Assembly (NCBI GenBank): GCA_023415335.1
Contig: JAEZLD010000048.1
Span: 1 to 64,000, forward strand
Direction: 5' to 3'
Origin: Bacillota bacterium
GTDB taxonomy: Bacteria; Bacillota; Clostridia; Clostridiales; Caloramatoraceae
DNA: 64,000 bases
Shown here: in pieces, positions 1 through 7,258 of the stretch
How the letters are laid out: each line of letters opens with the position of its first letter
Numbering within the stretch: the stretch's first letter is position 1
Position numbers and translations under genes: made by a program
Notes under the pieces: model-generated
What the model saw: only the letters and a program-made list of their open reading frames with translations
What the model was told of the DNA's origin: nothing
Database searches by the model: none

Positions 1-127
1 TAATAATCACTATGCCCTGTGATTTAAATAAATTGGGCGTGCTCAGCTTTAACTTATAAATACAATCAAAGGACGTGGTAAAAATGGCTCGTAACAGAGA
101 AAAAAACATCAATCATTAATTCATCAG

Positions 128-1029
128 GTGGAAATGAAATTAAAGTCAAGAATGGCAATCGGTCATTCAAAATATGATGACCAGAAGTCGGAACGTGCAC
201 TATTGAAAGAAAAGCGGAAAAAGGATTCGAAAGCAATGCTAAGTTATCAAGAACGTATTTCCATCCATAAGATTTATACTTGGAGTACCTTTCAGGATTA
301 TCAGAAACATGCCTGTTACTTTGTTAAATGGTGTAAGGAACGTTATGGATGCAGGATACTTTCCGAGTGCAGGCAGTATGTAGATGAATGGCTTAAGGAA
401 AGGGCTGTGCTGGCTCCTCATTCTCAGAAGCTGGAAGCATGTTCACTAGCGAAGGTTTTTGACTGTACGACAGAGGATTTTATTAAAACAGCAGTACGAC
501 ATAGGTCTGGTATTACAAGAAGTCGGAAAGCTGCAAAACGTGATAAGAATTTCTCTGAATCAAAGAATAAGGAATTCATAGAATTCTGTAAAGCCACTGG
601 ATTACGTAAAAAAGAATTGAAATGTTTAAGGGGTACACAATTAGTCTTTAAGAACGGAATTTATTACATAGCTGCTACCAGTGGTGCCAAAGGTGGCAGA
701 CACCGTGAATCCCCTATCATTTCAAATGTTGATGCAATTGTAAATCGAATGAAGGAAGCCGGAATCTGTTTACACAATCCAATGGTCAAAGAATGACCAG
801 CAGAAGCTTCAATTATTGGCTAAAGAAGTATTGCAGGGATGCCGGCGTAACTTTCAAGAGTAGTCACTGTATTCGCAGAACATTTGCCAGTAGACTGTTT
901 GCTGCAGGGATGCCATTAGATGAAATCAGTGTTTATCTAGGTCATCAGGATATCGAAACAACCAAAGGATACATCTACAATTACCATGAAATCGAACAAA
1001 ACCGTTCCTACATGAACAAAGCCTTATAA
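128..1029 (+). pseudogene. Frameshifted tyrosine site-specific recombinase (integrase)
   Basis: Two overlapping open frames together make one tyrosine recombinase of about 300 aa. The first (128-796) has a SAM-like core-binding region and the first catalytic Arg in GLRKKEL, with a candidate Lys in GAKGGRH. The second (793-1029) has the HxxR motif (HCIRRTF), GHQD and the nucleophilic Tyr near YIYNY. Reading the second frame upstream of its ATG gives LFTQSNGQRMTSRS, a normal recombinase linker, so one gene has shifted frame by one base at about 755-768. No strong slippery heptamer was seen, so a lesion is likelier than programmed frameshifting. It is one of very few plus-strand genes and lies at the edge of the accessory region, so it may be the remnant integrase of an island. 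The start (GTG 128 or a later ATG) is uncertain. Confidence 0.8.
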
Positions 1030-1053
1030 CCAGTTGAGCACGTAAAAGGATGT

Positions 1054-1071
1054 TGCACACATCTGCACACA
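1054..1071. repeat. Direct repeat TGCACACA, 10-bp period
   Basis: Two copies of TGCACACA lie one helical turn apart, 25 bp after the recombinase stop. Such spaced short repeats are typical of recombinase or excisionase arm sites, but no attachment core was identified. An inverted repeat GAGAAAAC/GTTTTCTC follows at about 1092-1125 and may terminate the recombinase transcript. Confidence 0.35.
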
Positions 1072-1176
1072 TGATTATGGGCAAGAAAAAAGAGAAAACA
1101 CAGATAATATCTAGGTTTTCTCCTCTAATTAATTAAGCACGAGACGGGATACATTCCACTCCCCCAGCCATTATTT

Positions 1177-2280
1177 TTACGCTTTCCTATTTCCCATAAG
1201 GCTCATCAGCTGGGAAAGAAGGTCTCCATTACCGCTTAGGTTAATACTCCCCACATTCTCACAGATGCGCTCCACATACTCAAGCTCCTTCAGCTTGTAT
1301 AGTGTCTGGTTCTCCTCCATAAGCCTGGCTGTGTTCAGCAGTGATCTTGTGGAAGCAACCTCCTCACGGCGGGTAATGACGTTTGCCTGTGCCCGCTTTT
1401 CAGCCACAAGCACGGTGTTCATAATGTCACGGATTTCACCGGGAAGGATAATATCCTTTACGCCGGCATCCATAATCTCCACAAACAACGCCTTTTCCTT
1501 CTCCTTCAGGCAGTCAAAAACGTATTTTGACATTTCATCCTTGTTTGAGAGAATATCATCAAGCTTATATTTGCCCACATAATCCCGCAGTGCAAGCTGG
1601 GCCGCAACGTGCATCTGCTCGGCATAGTCATCAATCTCTGTCAGTATCCTTACATAATCGGTTATGCGGTAATTGCAGACAAAATTGATTCTAAGGGATA
1701 CCTTATCCTGGGTCATAATCTCCTGTCCCGTAATATCCATCTGAGTCAGTCTTGTATCAACAAAGCTTACGTCCACCCGGATATTGTTTTTCCAAAAGTA
1801 GTACGTACCTGCATCAAGAATGCGAACCAGCCTCTGGTTGAAATACAGACGTGCCTTCTGGTACTCTGCCACCTGGACCTTTGTATAAAGCATGGAAGGC
1901 AGCTTTTCAAATATGTATTCTGGAACGTCTTCGGATACCTCTGGAGAGGATATATCTACAATTTTATATTCATGCTTATCAATAACAGACCAGAATGCAT
2001 ATTTTCCGTGTCTGAGGGCACCGGCAAACTTTCCGTTTATAAAATGCAGAGCAAGCTCCTGGTCCCCAGCCTCAACCACGGAGGTTGCCTGATGAATGCT
2101 GTTGTCTGAAAGCAGGGTGTCCAAAGCGCACCTGCCTGATGTCAAAGGATGATCCATCTGTACTATTTCAATTTCCCTGTCTCCAAAGAGACGGTATTTT
2201 CCTGCCCCAAGCAACTTAACAAATTTACCGTTCTTGAACAAAAAACCCTTCTGATTTTCATTAATGATTACCTTTTTCAT
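1177..2280 (-). CDS. Slipin-family SPFH/band-7 protein with triplicated N-terminal module
   Basis: This 367-aa protein has an SPFH (stomatin/prohibitin/slipin) domain at about residues 125-310, followed by a helical region rich in Glu, Lys and Arg that should oligomerise. The N-terminus lacks the hydrophobic hairpin of membrane slipins, so the protein looks cytosolic. The pattern F-x-N-G-K-F-x-x-x-L-x-x-G-K-Y-x-x-[FW] occurs three times, at about residues 13-34, 75-97 and 142-165. A Shine-Dalgarno site (AGGAGG) precedes the ATG. It is the last gene of a WYL-WYL-structured RNA-slipin locus. From family knowledge, slipins recur beside RNA-repair or Ro/Y-RNA genes (RtcB, TROVE), which fits the tRNA-mimic RNA in its leader. 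The biochemical role is unknown. Confidence 0.85.
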   Translation of the reverse strand: MKKVIINENQKGFLFKNGKFVKLLGAGKYRLFGDREIEIVQMDHPLTSGRCALDTLLSDNSIHQATSVVEAGDQELALHFINGKFAGALRHGKYAFWSVIDKHEYKIVDISSPEVSEDVPEYIFEKLPSMLYTKVQVAEYQKARLYFNQRLVRILDAGTYYFWKNNIRVDVSFVDTRLTQMDITGQEIMTQDKVSLRINFVCNYRITDYVRILTEIDDYAEQMHVAAQLALRDYVGKYKLDDILSNKDEMSKYVFDCLKEKEKALFVEIMDAGVKDIILPGEIRDIMNTVLVAEKRAQANVITRREEVASTRSLLNTARLMEENQTLYKLKELEYVERICENVGSINLSGNGDLLSQLMSLMGNRKA

Positions 2281-2564
2281 ATTCTAAAACCTCCTGGGGT
2301 TAATAATCGATTTACAGCTATCCCTATTCATAAGGCGGCTGAAGCCTTGAGCATATGGATCAAAGGGCGGGAAGCAGATCTGGCCTTCATCTCCTCTATG
2401 CGGTATCCGGTCCCGGACAAAGCCTTATGCCCAGTGCTCCGGGTCCGTCACGCATCCAAAGGATGCATGACGGGTCCCATTGCCAGATAGCTGTATTCTG
2501 TTTGCTTACTTACATCTTTTTAGATGCAGTTTCTCGCCGTTTTTACGGCGCTTACCATACCACT
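2281..2564 (-). other. Structured 5' leader of the slipin gene
   Basis: No credible coding frame is present. On the minus strand the leader holds several strong hairpins: CGCCGT/ACGGCG with an AAAA loop (about 2535-2550), GCATCT/AGATGT (about 2511-2527), a 13-bp near-perfect stem with a 3-nt loop extended by GGG/CCC (2441-2478), and TCCGG/CCGGA (about 2405-2418). None is followed by a T-run, so they look like folded RNA rather than terminators. It may be the 3' part of the same transcript as the tRNA-mimic RNA upstream, or a second RNA processed from the slipin mRNA. Confidence 0.5.
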
Positions 2565-2727
2565 GGCCACACGCTTTAAGACGTAGGGTAGGATTCGAAC
2601 CTACCATATAAGGGGAGCTCATCCCCGTCGTTTACACGACTGCCACGTGCAAGTGACACTTGGCATGCACTTTGGGATTCCCTGGTGCACCGCAGTGAAA
2701 GCTTATCAGACACCCGCTTAAGTGACC
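2565..2727 (-). ncRNA. Candidate Y RNA (YrlA-type) with a tRNA-mimic module
   Basis: A 163-nt structured RNA closed by pairing of its ends: GGUCAC-UUAAG (2727-2717) with CUUAA, a 5-nt bulge and GUGGCC (2580-2565). Inside, 2648-2581 folds as a contiguous tRNA-like cloverleaf: acceptor-like stem ACGUGG/CUACGU, 2-nt linker, 4-bp D-like arm GUCG/CGAC, 5-bp anticodon-like arm GGGGA/UCCCC with only a 5-nt loop, 6-nt variable region, and a T-arm GGTAGG-TTCGAAT-CCTACC abutting the acceptor stem. The 6+6-bp coaxial stack equals the 7+5 bp of a tRNA. There is no usable anticodon and no free CCA end, so it is not a tRNA. A bulged end-stem plus a tRNA-mimic module is the architecture of bacterial Y RNAs bound by Ro/Rsr; no TROVE gene is in the window. 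The Y RNA assignment is inference; the fold is directly visible. Confidence 0.65.
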
Positions 2728-2732
2728 TTGCA

Positions 2733-2738
2733 AGTATA
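2733..2738 (-). promoter_or_regulatory. -10 element TATACT of the tRNA-mimic RNA
   Basis: TATACT lies 5 nt before the first G of the closing stem at 2727, so transcription could begin exactly at the RNA 5' end. The -35 is poor (AAGAGG at 17-bp spacing), suggesting weak or activated transcription, for example by the WYL proteins encoded upstream. Confidence 0.4.
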
Positions 2739-2768
2739 GAATACAAAAAAACATTCCTCTTATCACGG

Positions 2769-2805
2769 AAAAAAAGCTGCGAACTCATCACAGCTCACAG
2801 CTTTT
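2769..2805 (-). terminator. Terminator overlapping the end of the second WYL gene
   Basis: AAAAGCTG pairs with CAGCTTTT around an inner GAGC/GTTC stem and is followed by seven T residues on the minus strand. The stem includes the stop codon of the second WYL gene. It separates the WYL operon from the RNA-slipin unit. Confidence 0.8.
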
Positions 2806-3699
2806 CTGCATTTTCAAACGTTCCTTTATCAGCTTCACAAAGTATTCCGGGCCTGCCACCTTGATGAAGGGGCCAAAGGATAGCACCCGTATAACCATTT
2901 CCGTTTCGTCGTCCCTGTTGTACCTTATCGTCATCCTATAGTGCTTATCATCAATCCGCTCAGCCTCTTTTTTAAAATGGGCAAAATGGAGCATTACACG
3001 TTCCAGGGCATTCCTCTCATCCACCAGCTCAAGGATTAAGCTTCTCATTTTTATGGGGTTAGGATTTTTATGTGGGGTGAAGCTTTTTCCCGAATACGGC
3101 TTACATGAAATAATCCTTCCAAGGTTAATTGTCTTTCCGTACCTGCAGCCAGACGTAAAAAGCCGGAACTTATCATCCTTTTCCGAATACTCCAGGTATT
3201 CAGGAAAAGCATTTAAATATGTCTGATTCCCCTTACGGTTTAATACGCTAATGCTGAGGGCATAATGATGCTCAATTGCATGGAGAATCAGCCTGAAGTT
3301 TTGGATATAATCCTCATCTGAAAAATCATCTCCATCAGCGTACTTGTCAAATATATAAATGTCCTCCGGAGTAAATAATGGCTCAACGTCGTCAGCATTT
3401 GGTAGCTCCTCGTTGAACAGCCTTATTCTTGGGTCCTGTGCTATTGCCTTTATCCACCTTTTCTGCAATGTGGTAAGTGGCATGTTTGGAGCATGCCTGA
3501 GCAGTGCACATCCATCCGGTTTTATCAGCTGCCATTTCCCTTCCTTCAGCGCAGGCTCAATAGCAAGAATACTCTCATGGAATGCATATTCTTCTATTAT
3601 CCCCCTCATCTCATTTGTCGTAAGGGGATGCTCCGCTGCCACCTTAAGGATTTTTAAAACTGTATTATAATAGGCTCCGTAGATTTCGCTGAAAATCAC
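2788..3699 (-). CDS. WYL-domain regulator, second of a tandem pair
   Basis: This 303-aa protein has a helical N-terminal part and a divergent WYL fold in the middle (a beta-rich stretch with LSISVLNRKGNQ and YGKTINLGRIISCKPY, about residues 150-210), followed by a WCX-like C-terminal extension (YRMTIRYNRDDETEMVIRVLSFG). Its GTG start overlaps the stop of the first WYL gene in GTGA, so the two are translationally coupled and probably act as a heterodimer, as PafB-PafC do in actinobacteria. No classic N-terminal winged helix is obvious. WYL domains are ligand- or nucleic-acid-sensing modules of transcription factors, many tied to DNA or RNA damage. A strong terminator overlaps its stop codon. 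Confidence 0.8.
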   Translation of the reverse strand: MIFSEIYGAYYNTVLKILKVAAEHPLTTNEMRGIIEEYAFHESILAIEPALKEGKWQLIKPDGCALLRHAPNMPLTTLQKRWIKAIAQDPRIRLFNEELPNADDVEPLFTPEDIYIFDKYADGDDFSDEDYIQNFRLILHAIEHHYALSISVLNRKGNQTYLNAFPEYLEYSEKDDKFRLFTSGCRYGKTINLGRIISCKPYSGKSFTPHKNPNPIKMRSLILELVDERNALERVMLHFAHFKKEAERIDDKHYRMTIRYNRDDETEMVIRVLSFGPFIKVAGPEYFVKLIKERLKMQKSCEL

Positions 3700-4937
3700 T
3701 TTTCACCGCCTCCATCCAGGCCATACAGGCGATACATGTCTTCAATATCTTCCTTAAACTGCCTCTCTAATACCTTATTGGAAAAATTAATATAGATTAT
3801 GCGGCATATGAATGTCCTGATCCAAGGTATCAGCTCGCTGGTGTCGTATACATCTGCAGTAAACCGGCTGGTGCAGCTGTCAAGCCTTTCAACACATCCG
3901 CAGCGCTTTTCCCTCTCAAGCCTTCGGTGGATATGCCCCTCGCCTTCACCATACCTTACTGTAAATTCAACGTGCTCCATTCTTGATGAGCTTCCCTGGG
4001 TGCTGACTCCCCACATATGCTTCTGCATGCTGTCAAGCATACTGCGCAGCTCATCAAAGCGCACACAGGGCTCTCCCTTCCTAACCGATAAGATATTATC
4101 CAGACGGAAGGATGTGATTCTTCTATATTCAGGACAATAGGCCATAAGGTACTGTCGTCCACTCTGCACGCTTATCAGTATCCTTAAAGGAATGGCATTA
4201 ACCTCTGACGTCCGTTCCTTATTCCTATTCAAAACAGTGAGCGAAGCATCCCTCTTCTGATGCATTACATCAAACAGGGAGCAGAGAATCCCGCTGTCAA
4301 GTGAATCGGTTATGTAATGATGCTTAAAAGCAAAGCTGTCCTCATGTGCTTCAAGCCTGTCCAGCAGAAAGGAGCCAATTACTCCGCAGGGTGCAGCCTC
4401 CGAGAAAAAATCAAGGGTACTTTCGCAGTGAAGCTCACTCATTTCTGCCCGTCTGTAGAGTACTATCTTTCCTTGCTTTTCACTGCAGACCAGCCCCTCA
4501 GATACGTATTCCTTCAGCTTTTTTCTTATTGTGGATTCATCAAAGGTCTTAGGCTCCTGAAACACAGAAAGATACTCGTCAATTTTTTCTGTAATTTCAT
4601 TCAGCGAATACACTTCCTCAGGTGAGGATAAAATATCAAACAATATAAAGTGCAGCGTTATATCTCCATCTGTAAAGCTCTTTGCCTTCCATGCCTTGTA
4701 AAGTGGATTATGGCAGGAAACACGGCTGTCAATTGCAATGAAAATGTTCTTTCCCTCTGGCGTCTGCCGGAAGCCCATATAATCCCCAAGCCAGCTTTCA
4801 ATACGCCGGCGTTCATCGTCATAAGACCTGGAACTCTTTCTATCAAACTCATCCCTGCTTTTAAAGCCGTAGACATAGAACTCACGCATATAGTCCCGTA
4901 TATGTTCAAAATTCTTGATCAGTTCCTTGTATGCCAT
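3696..4937 (-). CDS. WYL-domain regulator, first of a tandem pair
   Basis: This 413-aa protein has an N-terminal winged-helix-like region (about residues 90-165, with a predicted recognition segment around FDESTIRKKLKEYVSEGLV) and a WYL domain (about 225-290, SGRQYLMAYCPEYRRITSFRLD, matching the G-R-x-Y-L-x-[AG]-Y and FRLD signatures). A WCX-type C-terminal domain follows to residue 400. The ATG is preceded by GGAAGTGGGG. It is the first gene of a two-gene operon with the WYL protein at 3699-2788. The likely target is the downstream structured RNA and slipin gene. The 210 bp upstream to the oxidoreductase gene are AT-rich and should hold its promoter, but no consensus was found. Confidence 0.85.
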   Translation of the reverse strand: MAYKELIKNFEHIRDYMREFYVYGFKSRDEFDRKSSRSYDDERRRIESWLGDYMGFRQTPEGKNIFIAIDSRVSCHNPLYKAWKAKSFTDGDITLHFILFDILSSPEEVYSLNEITEKIDEYLSVFQEPKTFDESTIRKKLKEYVSEGLVCSEKQGKIVLYRRAEMSELHCESTLDFFSEAAPCGVIGSFLLDRLEAHEDSFAFKHHYITDSLDSGILCSLFDVMHQKRDASLTVLNRNKERTSEVNAIPLRILISVQSGRQYLMAYCPEYRRITSFRLDNILSVRKGEPCVRFDELRSMLDSMQKHMWGVSTQGSSSRMEHVEFTVRYGEGEGHIHRRLEREKRCGCVERLDSCTSRFTADVYDTSELIPWIRTFICRIIYINFSNKVLERQFKEDIEDMYRLYGLDGGGEK

Positions 4938-5147
4938 GACCCCACTTCCTTGTATAAGCTTAATTGTTTTTTATAAACAGAGCTTCATATTTGCAGATTA
5001 TCTATTGCTTTAAAGTTATGTTTCCTTTTGCATTTATTAGTGTGAATTACTGCCTTATAATTATTATAGTAATAGCATGTTTGTTGTGCAAGAAGAGCCT
5101 GTATCCCATAGTCCTCTTTCTTTTCTTCTGCAATTTAGTATTTCCGG

Positions 5148-5843
5148 CTAATTCCAGGGCTTCACTCCATTCAGCCATCCCATGTCCATCCAGTACTCCT
5201 TTTCTGCTGGAGAAGCCCCCCAGTCAGCCTTCTGCATTCCTCCGAAAAGCCAGAATAGAAATCGTGTCTTAAGTCCTGCATGCACCTTTTTATTTTTGGA
5301 AAGCCTGTCTGCTATCTTGTTAATATCCTTTTCTATCTTGTTTTTTTTCTTTTCAGGAACCATTCTCCAGTTCATTGCATTAACGGCAATGCCGTACCTT
5401 GACACCTGAGGAATGCCCCAGTTCTTAAGATTGCTTACCACCAATTTTGCTGCCTTACCCGCACCAGCCCCAGCTGTAGTAGATATTACTATGGCTCTCT
5501 TTTTAAACATTTCCTTGTACGGCTTGTGTGTCATCCAGTTTGTAAAGAACAAATCCAGAAATGCTTTCATTGATGCTGATGGCATCATGCAGTAATTGGG
5601 GGTTGTAAAAACGAGAAGATCCGCTTCAAGCATGGAATTGATAATTATTTCTTTATCACTCCAGAAAGGACAATTTTCACGCTGTTCCAGACATGCATAG
5701 CATCCCAGGCAAAAATGGTTCAAATCCCTGGGAAGGAAGAATTCACGGACCTGTTTTTCTCCCTGTATTTTCTCAACCAGAGCATTGCCAATATGCCAGG
5801 TGCTTCCTTTGTGGTTTTGCCCGTTTATAATAGTAATCTTCAT
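5148..5843 (-). CDS. Flavodoxin-fold NAD(P)H-dependent FMN reductase-like protein
   Basis: This 231-aa protein has the flavodoxin-like fold of the NADPH-dependent FMN reductase family. The FMN phosphate-binding loop is GQNHKGSTWHIG near the N-terminus (residues 8-19), a cysteine-containing segment LGCYACLEQRENCPF follows (about 46-60), and the flavin-stacking loop is FTTPNYCMMPSASMKAFLD (about 78-97). The CxxC and third Cys resemble the iron-sulfur flavoprotein-like members, but spacing alone does not prove a cluster. A good SD (AGGAGGGG) precedes the ATG. It lies downstream of the deletion-joined MATE and flavodoxin relics and may be the surviving gene of that redox operon. The substrate cannot be inferred. 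Confidence 0.85.
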   Translation of the reverse strand: MKITIINGQNHKGSTWHIGNALVEKIQGEKQVREFFLPRDLNHFCLGCYACLEQRENCPFWSDKEIIINSMLEADLLVFTTPNYCMMPSASMKAFLDLFFTNWMTHKPYKEMFKKRAIVISTTAGAGAGKAAKLVVSNLKNWGIPQVSRYGIAVNAMNWRMVPEKKKNKIEKDINKIADRLSKNKKVHAGLKTRFLFWLFGGMQKADWGASPAEKEYWMDMGWLNGVKPWN

Positions 5844-5933
5844 CTCTGCCCCTCCTATAAATTTATAATCCTCTCTCTGTCATGTAGCCCACTTACTTAA
5901 CTTACCAAAAGAAATCCTTTAGGTAATTGTTCT

Positions 5934-6305
5934 TCATTGGGTAATCTCCAGATTACCTTCAGCTTCAGCCACCTTCCGGATGAATCCAAACAAAAGCAGG
6001 AGCGACAGCACCATGCATATGGCTTCTTCTGCCGGCTGGGCATGGATAAGACCATAATAGCCCCAAATTCGGTTAAAAATCAGCAGGAATGGAATATAGA
6101 GAACCAGCTGCCTCACAGCGGTGATTGTAAATGCATACATTGCCTTTCCTATGGCATCGAAGGTATTTCTCGCAATGGAGACCGTCCCAACAAAAGGGAG
6201 CATCAGCATAAATGCACGGAGTGTTTTAGCTCCTATTGAGATAACCTCCTCTGACTCTGAGAAGATACCTATAAGGCCAGGGGCAAATACGCCTGATATA
6301 CCCAT
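5934..6305 (-). pseudogene. MATE efflux transporter, C-terminal relic
   Basis: About 120 codons match the last third of a MATE-family multidrug/Na+ antiporter: hydrophobic helices, then FNRIWGYYGLIHAQPAEEAICMV and a terminal helix LLLLFGFIRKV. A complete MATE is about 450 aa, so roughly 300 residues are missing. The relic starts immediately at the truncated end of the flavodoxin gene, in a different frame, so one deletion probably removed the flavodoxin 3' end and the transporter 5' end together. Confidence 0.85.
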
Positions 6306-6625
6306 AATAGCAGTTTCTCTGCACCCTTGGCCTTAGCTATCTGCTCCATTGCATTAGTATAGACTCTTTGTTTCATGCCACAAGTATAGATAAAGAATAC
6401 CCTTTTTCCTTCAGGAAGGTTTGCTTCGGCAAACTTCAATATGCATTCCTGCATTTTCCCAAAATAAATTCCAGAAGCAAATCCGATCAAGTCATATCCA
6501 GACAGCTTGGCTTCTTTTACTGCAGTGACATCAATCAAATCAACATCATATGCCTCTTTTATGGCATGAAGAACCTTCTTCGTGTTGCCGTGATGCCTTG
6601 AATAGTAGACAATAGCTGTTTTCAT
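6269..6625 (-). pseudogene. Flavodoxin-domain protein, truncated at its C-terminus
   Basis: The first 106 or so codons form a flavodoxin domain: the FMN loop YSRHHGNTKKV at residues 8-18, then YDLIGFASGIYFGKM and FFIYTCGM. From about codon 106 (AKGAEKLL) the frame runs into MATE-transporter sequence read out of frame and ends with LPLAL. Flavodoxins of this class are usually 150-190 aa. A strong SD (AGGAGG) is preserved. It lies directly downstream of the 56-aa Cys-rich gene in the SAM-riboswitch-headed operon. A residual product might be made but would lack the last strands of the fold. Confidence 0.85.
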
Positions 6626-6647
6626 ACTTACCTCCTAAAATCAGAAT

Positions 6648-6818
6648 TTAATGCTCTCTCTTTTCTCTCCGTTCAGCTCTCCTCTCCTCCTTCTGATCTT
6701 TTCTTTCACACGAAGTTAAAGGCTTTCTTAAGGATGTATGATGATGCTCTCTGCAGGCTTCACAATCCCCGTGCCTTTCACATTTAACCCTTTTGCATGG
6801 ACAATCTGTATTAATCAT
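6648..6818 (-). CDS. 56-aa Cys-rich small protein
   Basis: This short gene begins ATG at 6818 with a nearby GAAGGTG site and ends at TAA 6648-6650. The product starts MINTDCPCKRVKCERHG, has six Cys plus a His run (CEACREHHH) in its first 36 residues, and ends in a strongly charged ERRAERREKREH-type tail. Cys/His spacing suggests metal binding (zinc or an iron-sulfur site). It lies 22 nt upstream of the truncated flavodoxin gene in the same orientation, consistent with a redox-related operon. I do not recognise the family. Confidence 0.7.
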   Translation of the reverse strand: MINTDCPCKRVKCERHGDCEACREHHHTSLRKPLTSCERKDQKEERRAERREKREH

Positions 6819-6853
6819 ATTTTACACCTTCAAGTTTTATATATCATTCATTA

Positions 6854-7060
6854 TTATTTTTTAGAACCCCCTACCTTATAGACACGGCATTCATTACTAT
6901 AAATTTTACAGTTTTCATCTACTGCAGCCTTTTCCAGATAGATAACACCTTCGGTATTATCTTTGGAAGCCTCAGCGCCGTATACAACAGCAGCTTCCTT
7001 CTCATCCTCACCGAAAACCTTCAGAACGGTTTCCTTATTTCCTACACACTTAGTAACTAA
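6854..7060 (-). pseudogene. 68-codon small ORF lacking a start codon
   Basis: An open frame of 68 codons reads TKCVGNKETVLKVFGEDEKE near its start, continues VVYGAEASKDNTEG, then holds Cys in ENCKIYSNECRVY, and ends with TAA at 6854-6856. Its codon pattern looks genuine and it has an SD-like AGAGGA at the right place, but the position where a start should fall reads TTA GTT and an in-frame TGA lies just upstream. There is no internal ATG, GTG or TTG in frame. The start has probably been lost by mutation. It is the first gene after the SAM riboswitch terminator. The function is unrecognised. Confidence 0.5.
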
Positions 7061-7117
7061 ATTTCCTCTGTGTCATGATTACACACTCCTATAAAAATAT
7101 TCCTACAAGAGCGTATG

Positions 7118-7150
7118 AAAAAACACACCCATGGCTGCGACAGGTGTGCT
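7118..7150 (-). terminator. Expression-platform terminator of the SAM riboswitch
   Basis: CACACC pairs with GGTGTG around a 12-nt loop and is followed by TTTTTT on the minus strand, directly after the aptamer. This is the standard transcription-attenuation arrangement of S-box leaders. Confidence 0.8.
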
Positions 7151-7151
7151 G

Positions 7152-7253
7152 AAATCCTTCATGCTCACCCATCGTTCAAGCCTTAGCACCTTAATCCTTG
7201 GTCAGGTTGCTGTGTGGTCAAGGAGCCTGTCTCTCGCACACTCTTTATAGGTT
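7152..7253 (-). promoter_or_regulatory. SAM-I (S-box) riboswitch aptamer
   Basis: On the minus strand the leader has the S-box core in order: GAG-TGTG-CGAGAGACAGGCTC (P2 with kink-turn), TTGACCACACAGCAACC (P2/P3 junction), and AAGGTGCTAAGGC (P3/P4 junction), followed by a short GCTT/GAGC P4 hairpin. TGTG pairs with CACA to form P2. This matches the SAM-I consensus with the clostridial GAGACAGGCUC variant. A terminator follows, so SAM should switch transcription off. The regulated genes downstream are tiny or broken, which is unusual for an S-box normally controlling methionine or cysteine genes. Confidence 0.85.
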
Positions 7254-7258
7254 ATTGT

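Noticed and set aside
84..119. An 11-codon peptide (MARNREK start) with a decent SD before the recombinase.
   Set aside because: Too short to support as a gene; it may be the displaced original N-terminus of the recombinase.
793..796. Programmed -1 frameshift in the recombinase.
   Set aside because: The true frame change lies 25-40 nt upstream of the ATGA overlap, and no slippery heptamer with a downstream pseudoknot is evident.
2581..2648. A functional tRNA gene or tmRNA on the minus strand, suggested by the perfect T-arm.
   Set aside because: The anticodon-like arm has only a 5-nt loop, there is no CCA-bearing free 3' end, the D-loop lacks GG, and the module is embedded in a longer stem. 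tmRNA would end at its acceptor stem and carry a tag frame.
2576..2791. 71-aa open frame on the minus strand.
   Set aside because: It runs through the structured RNA and the terminator, has no ribosome binding site, and its frame follows RNA stems rather than codon use.
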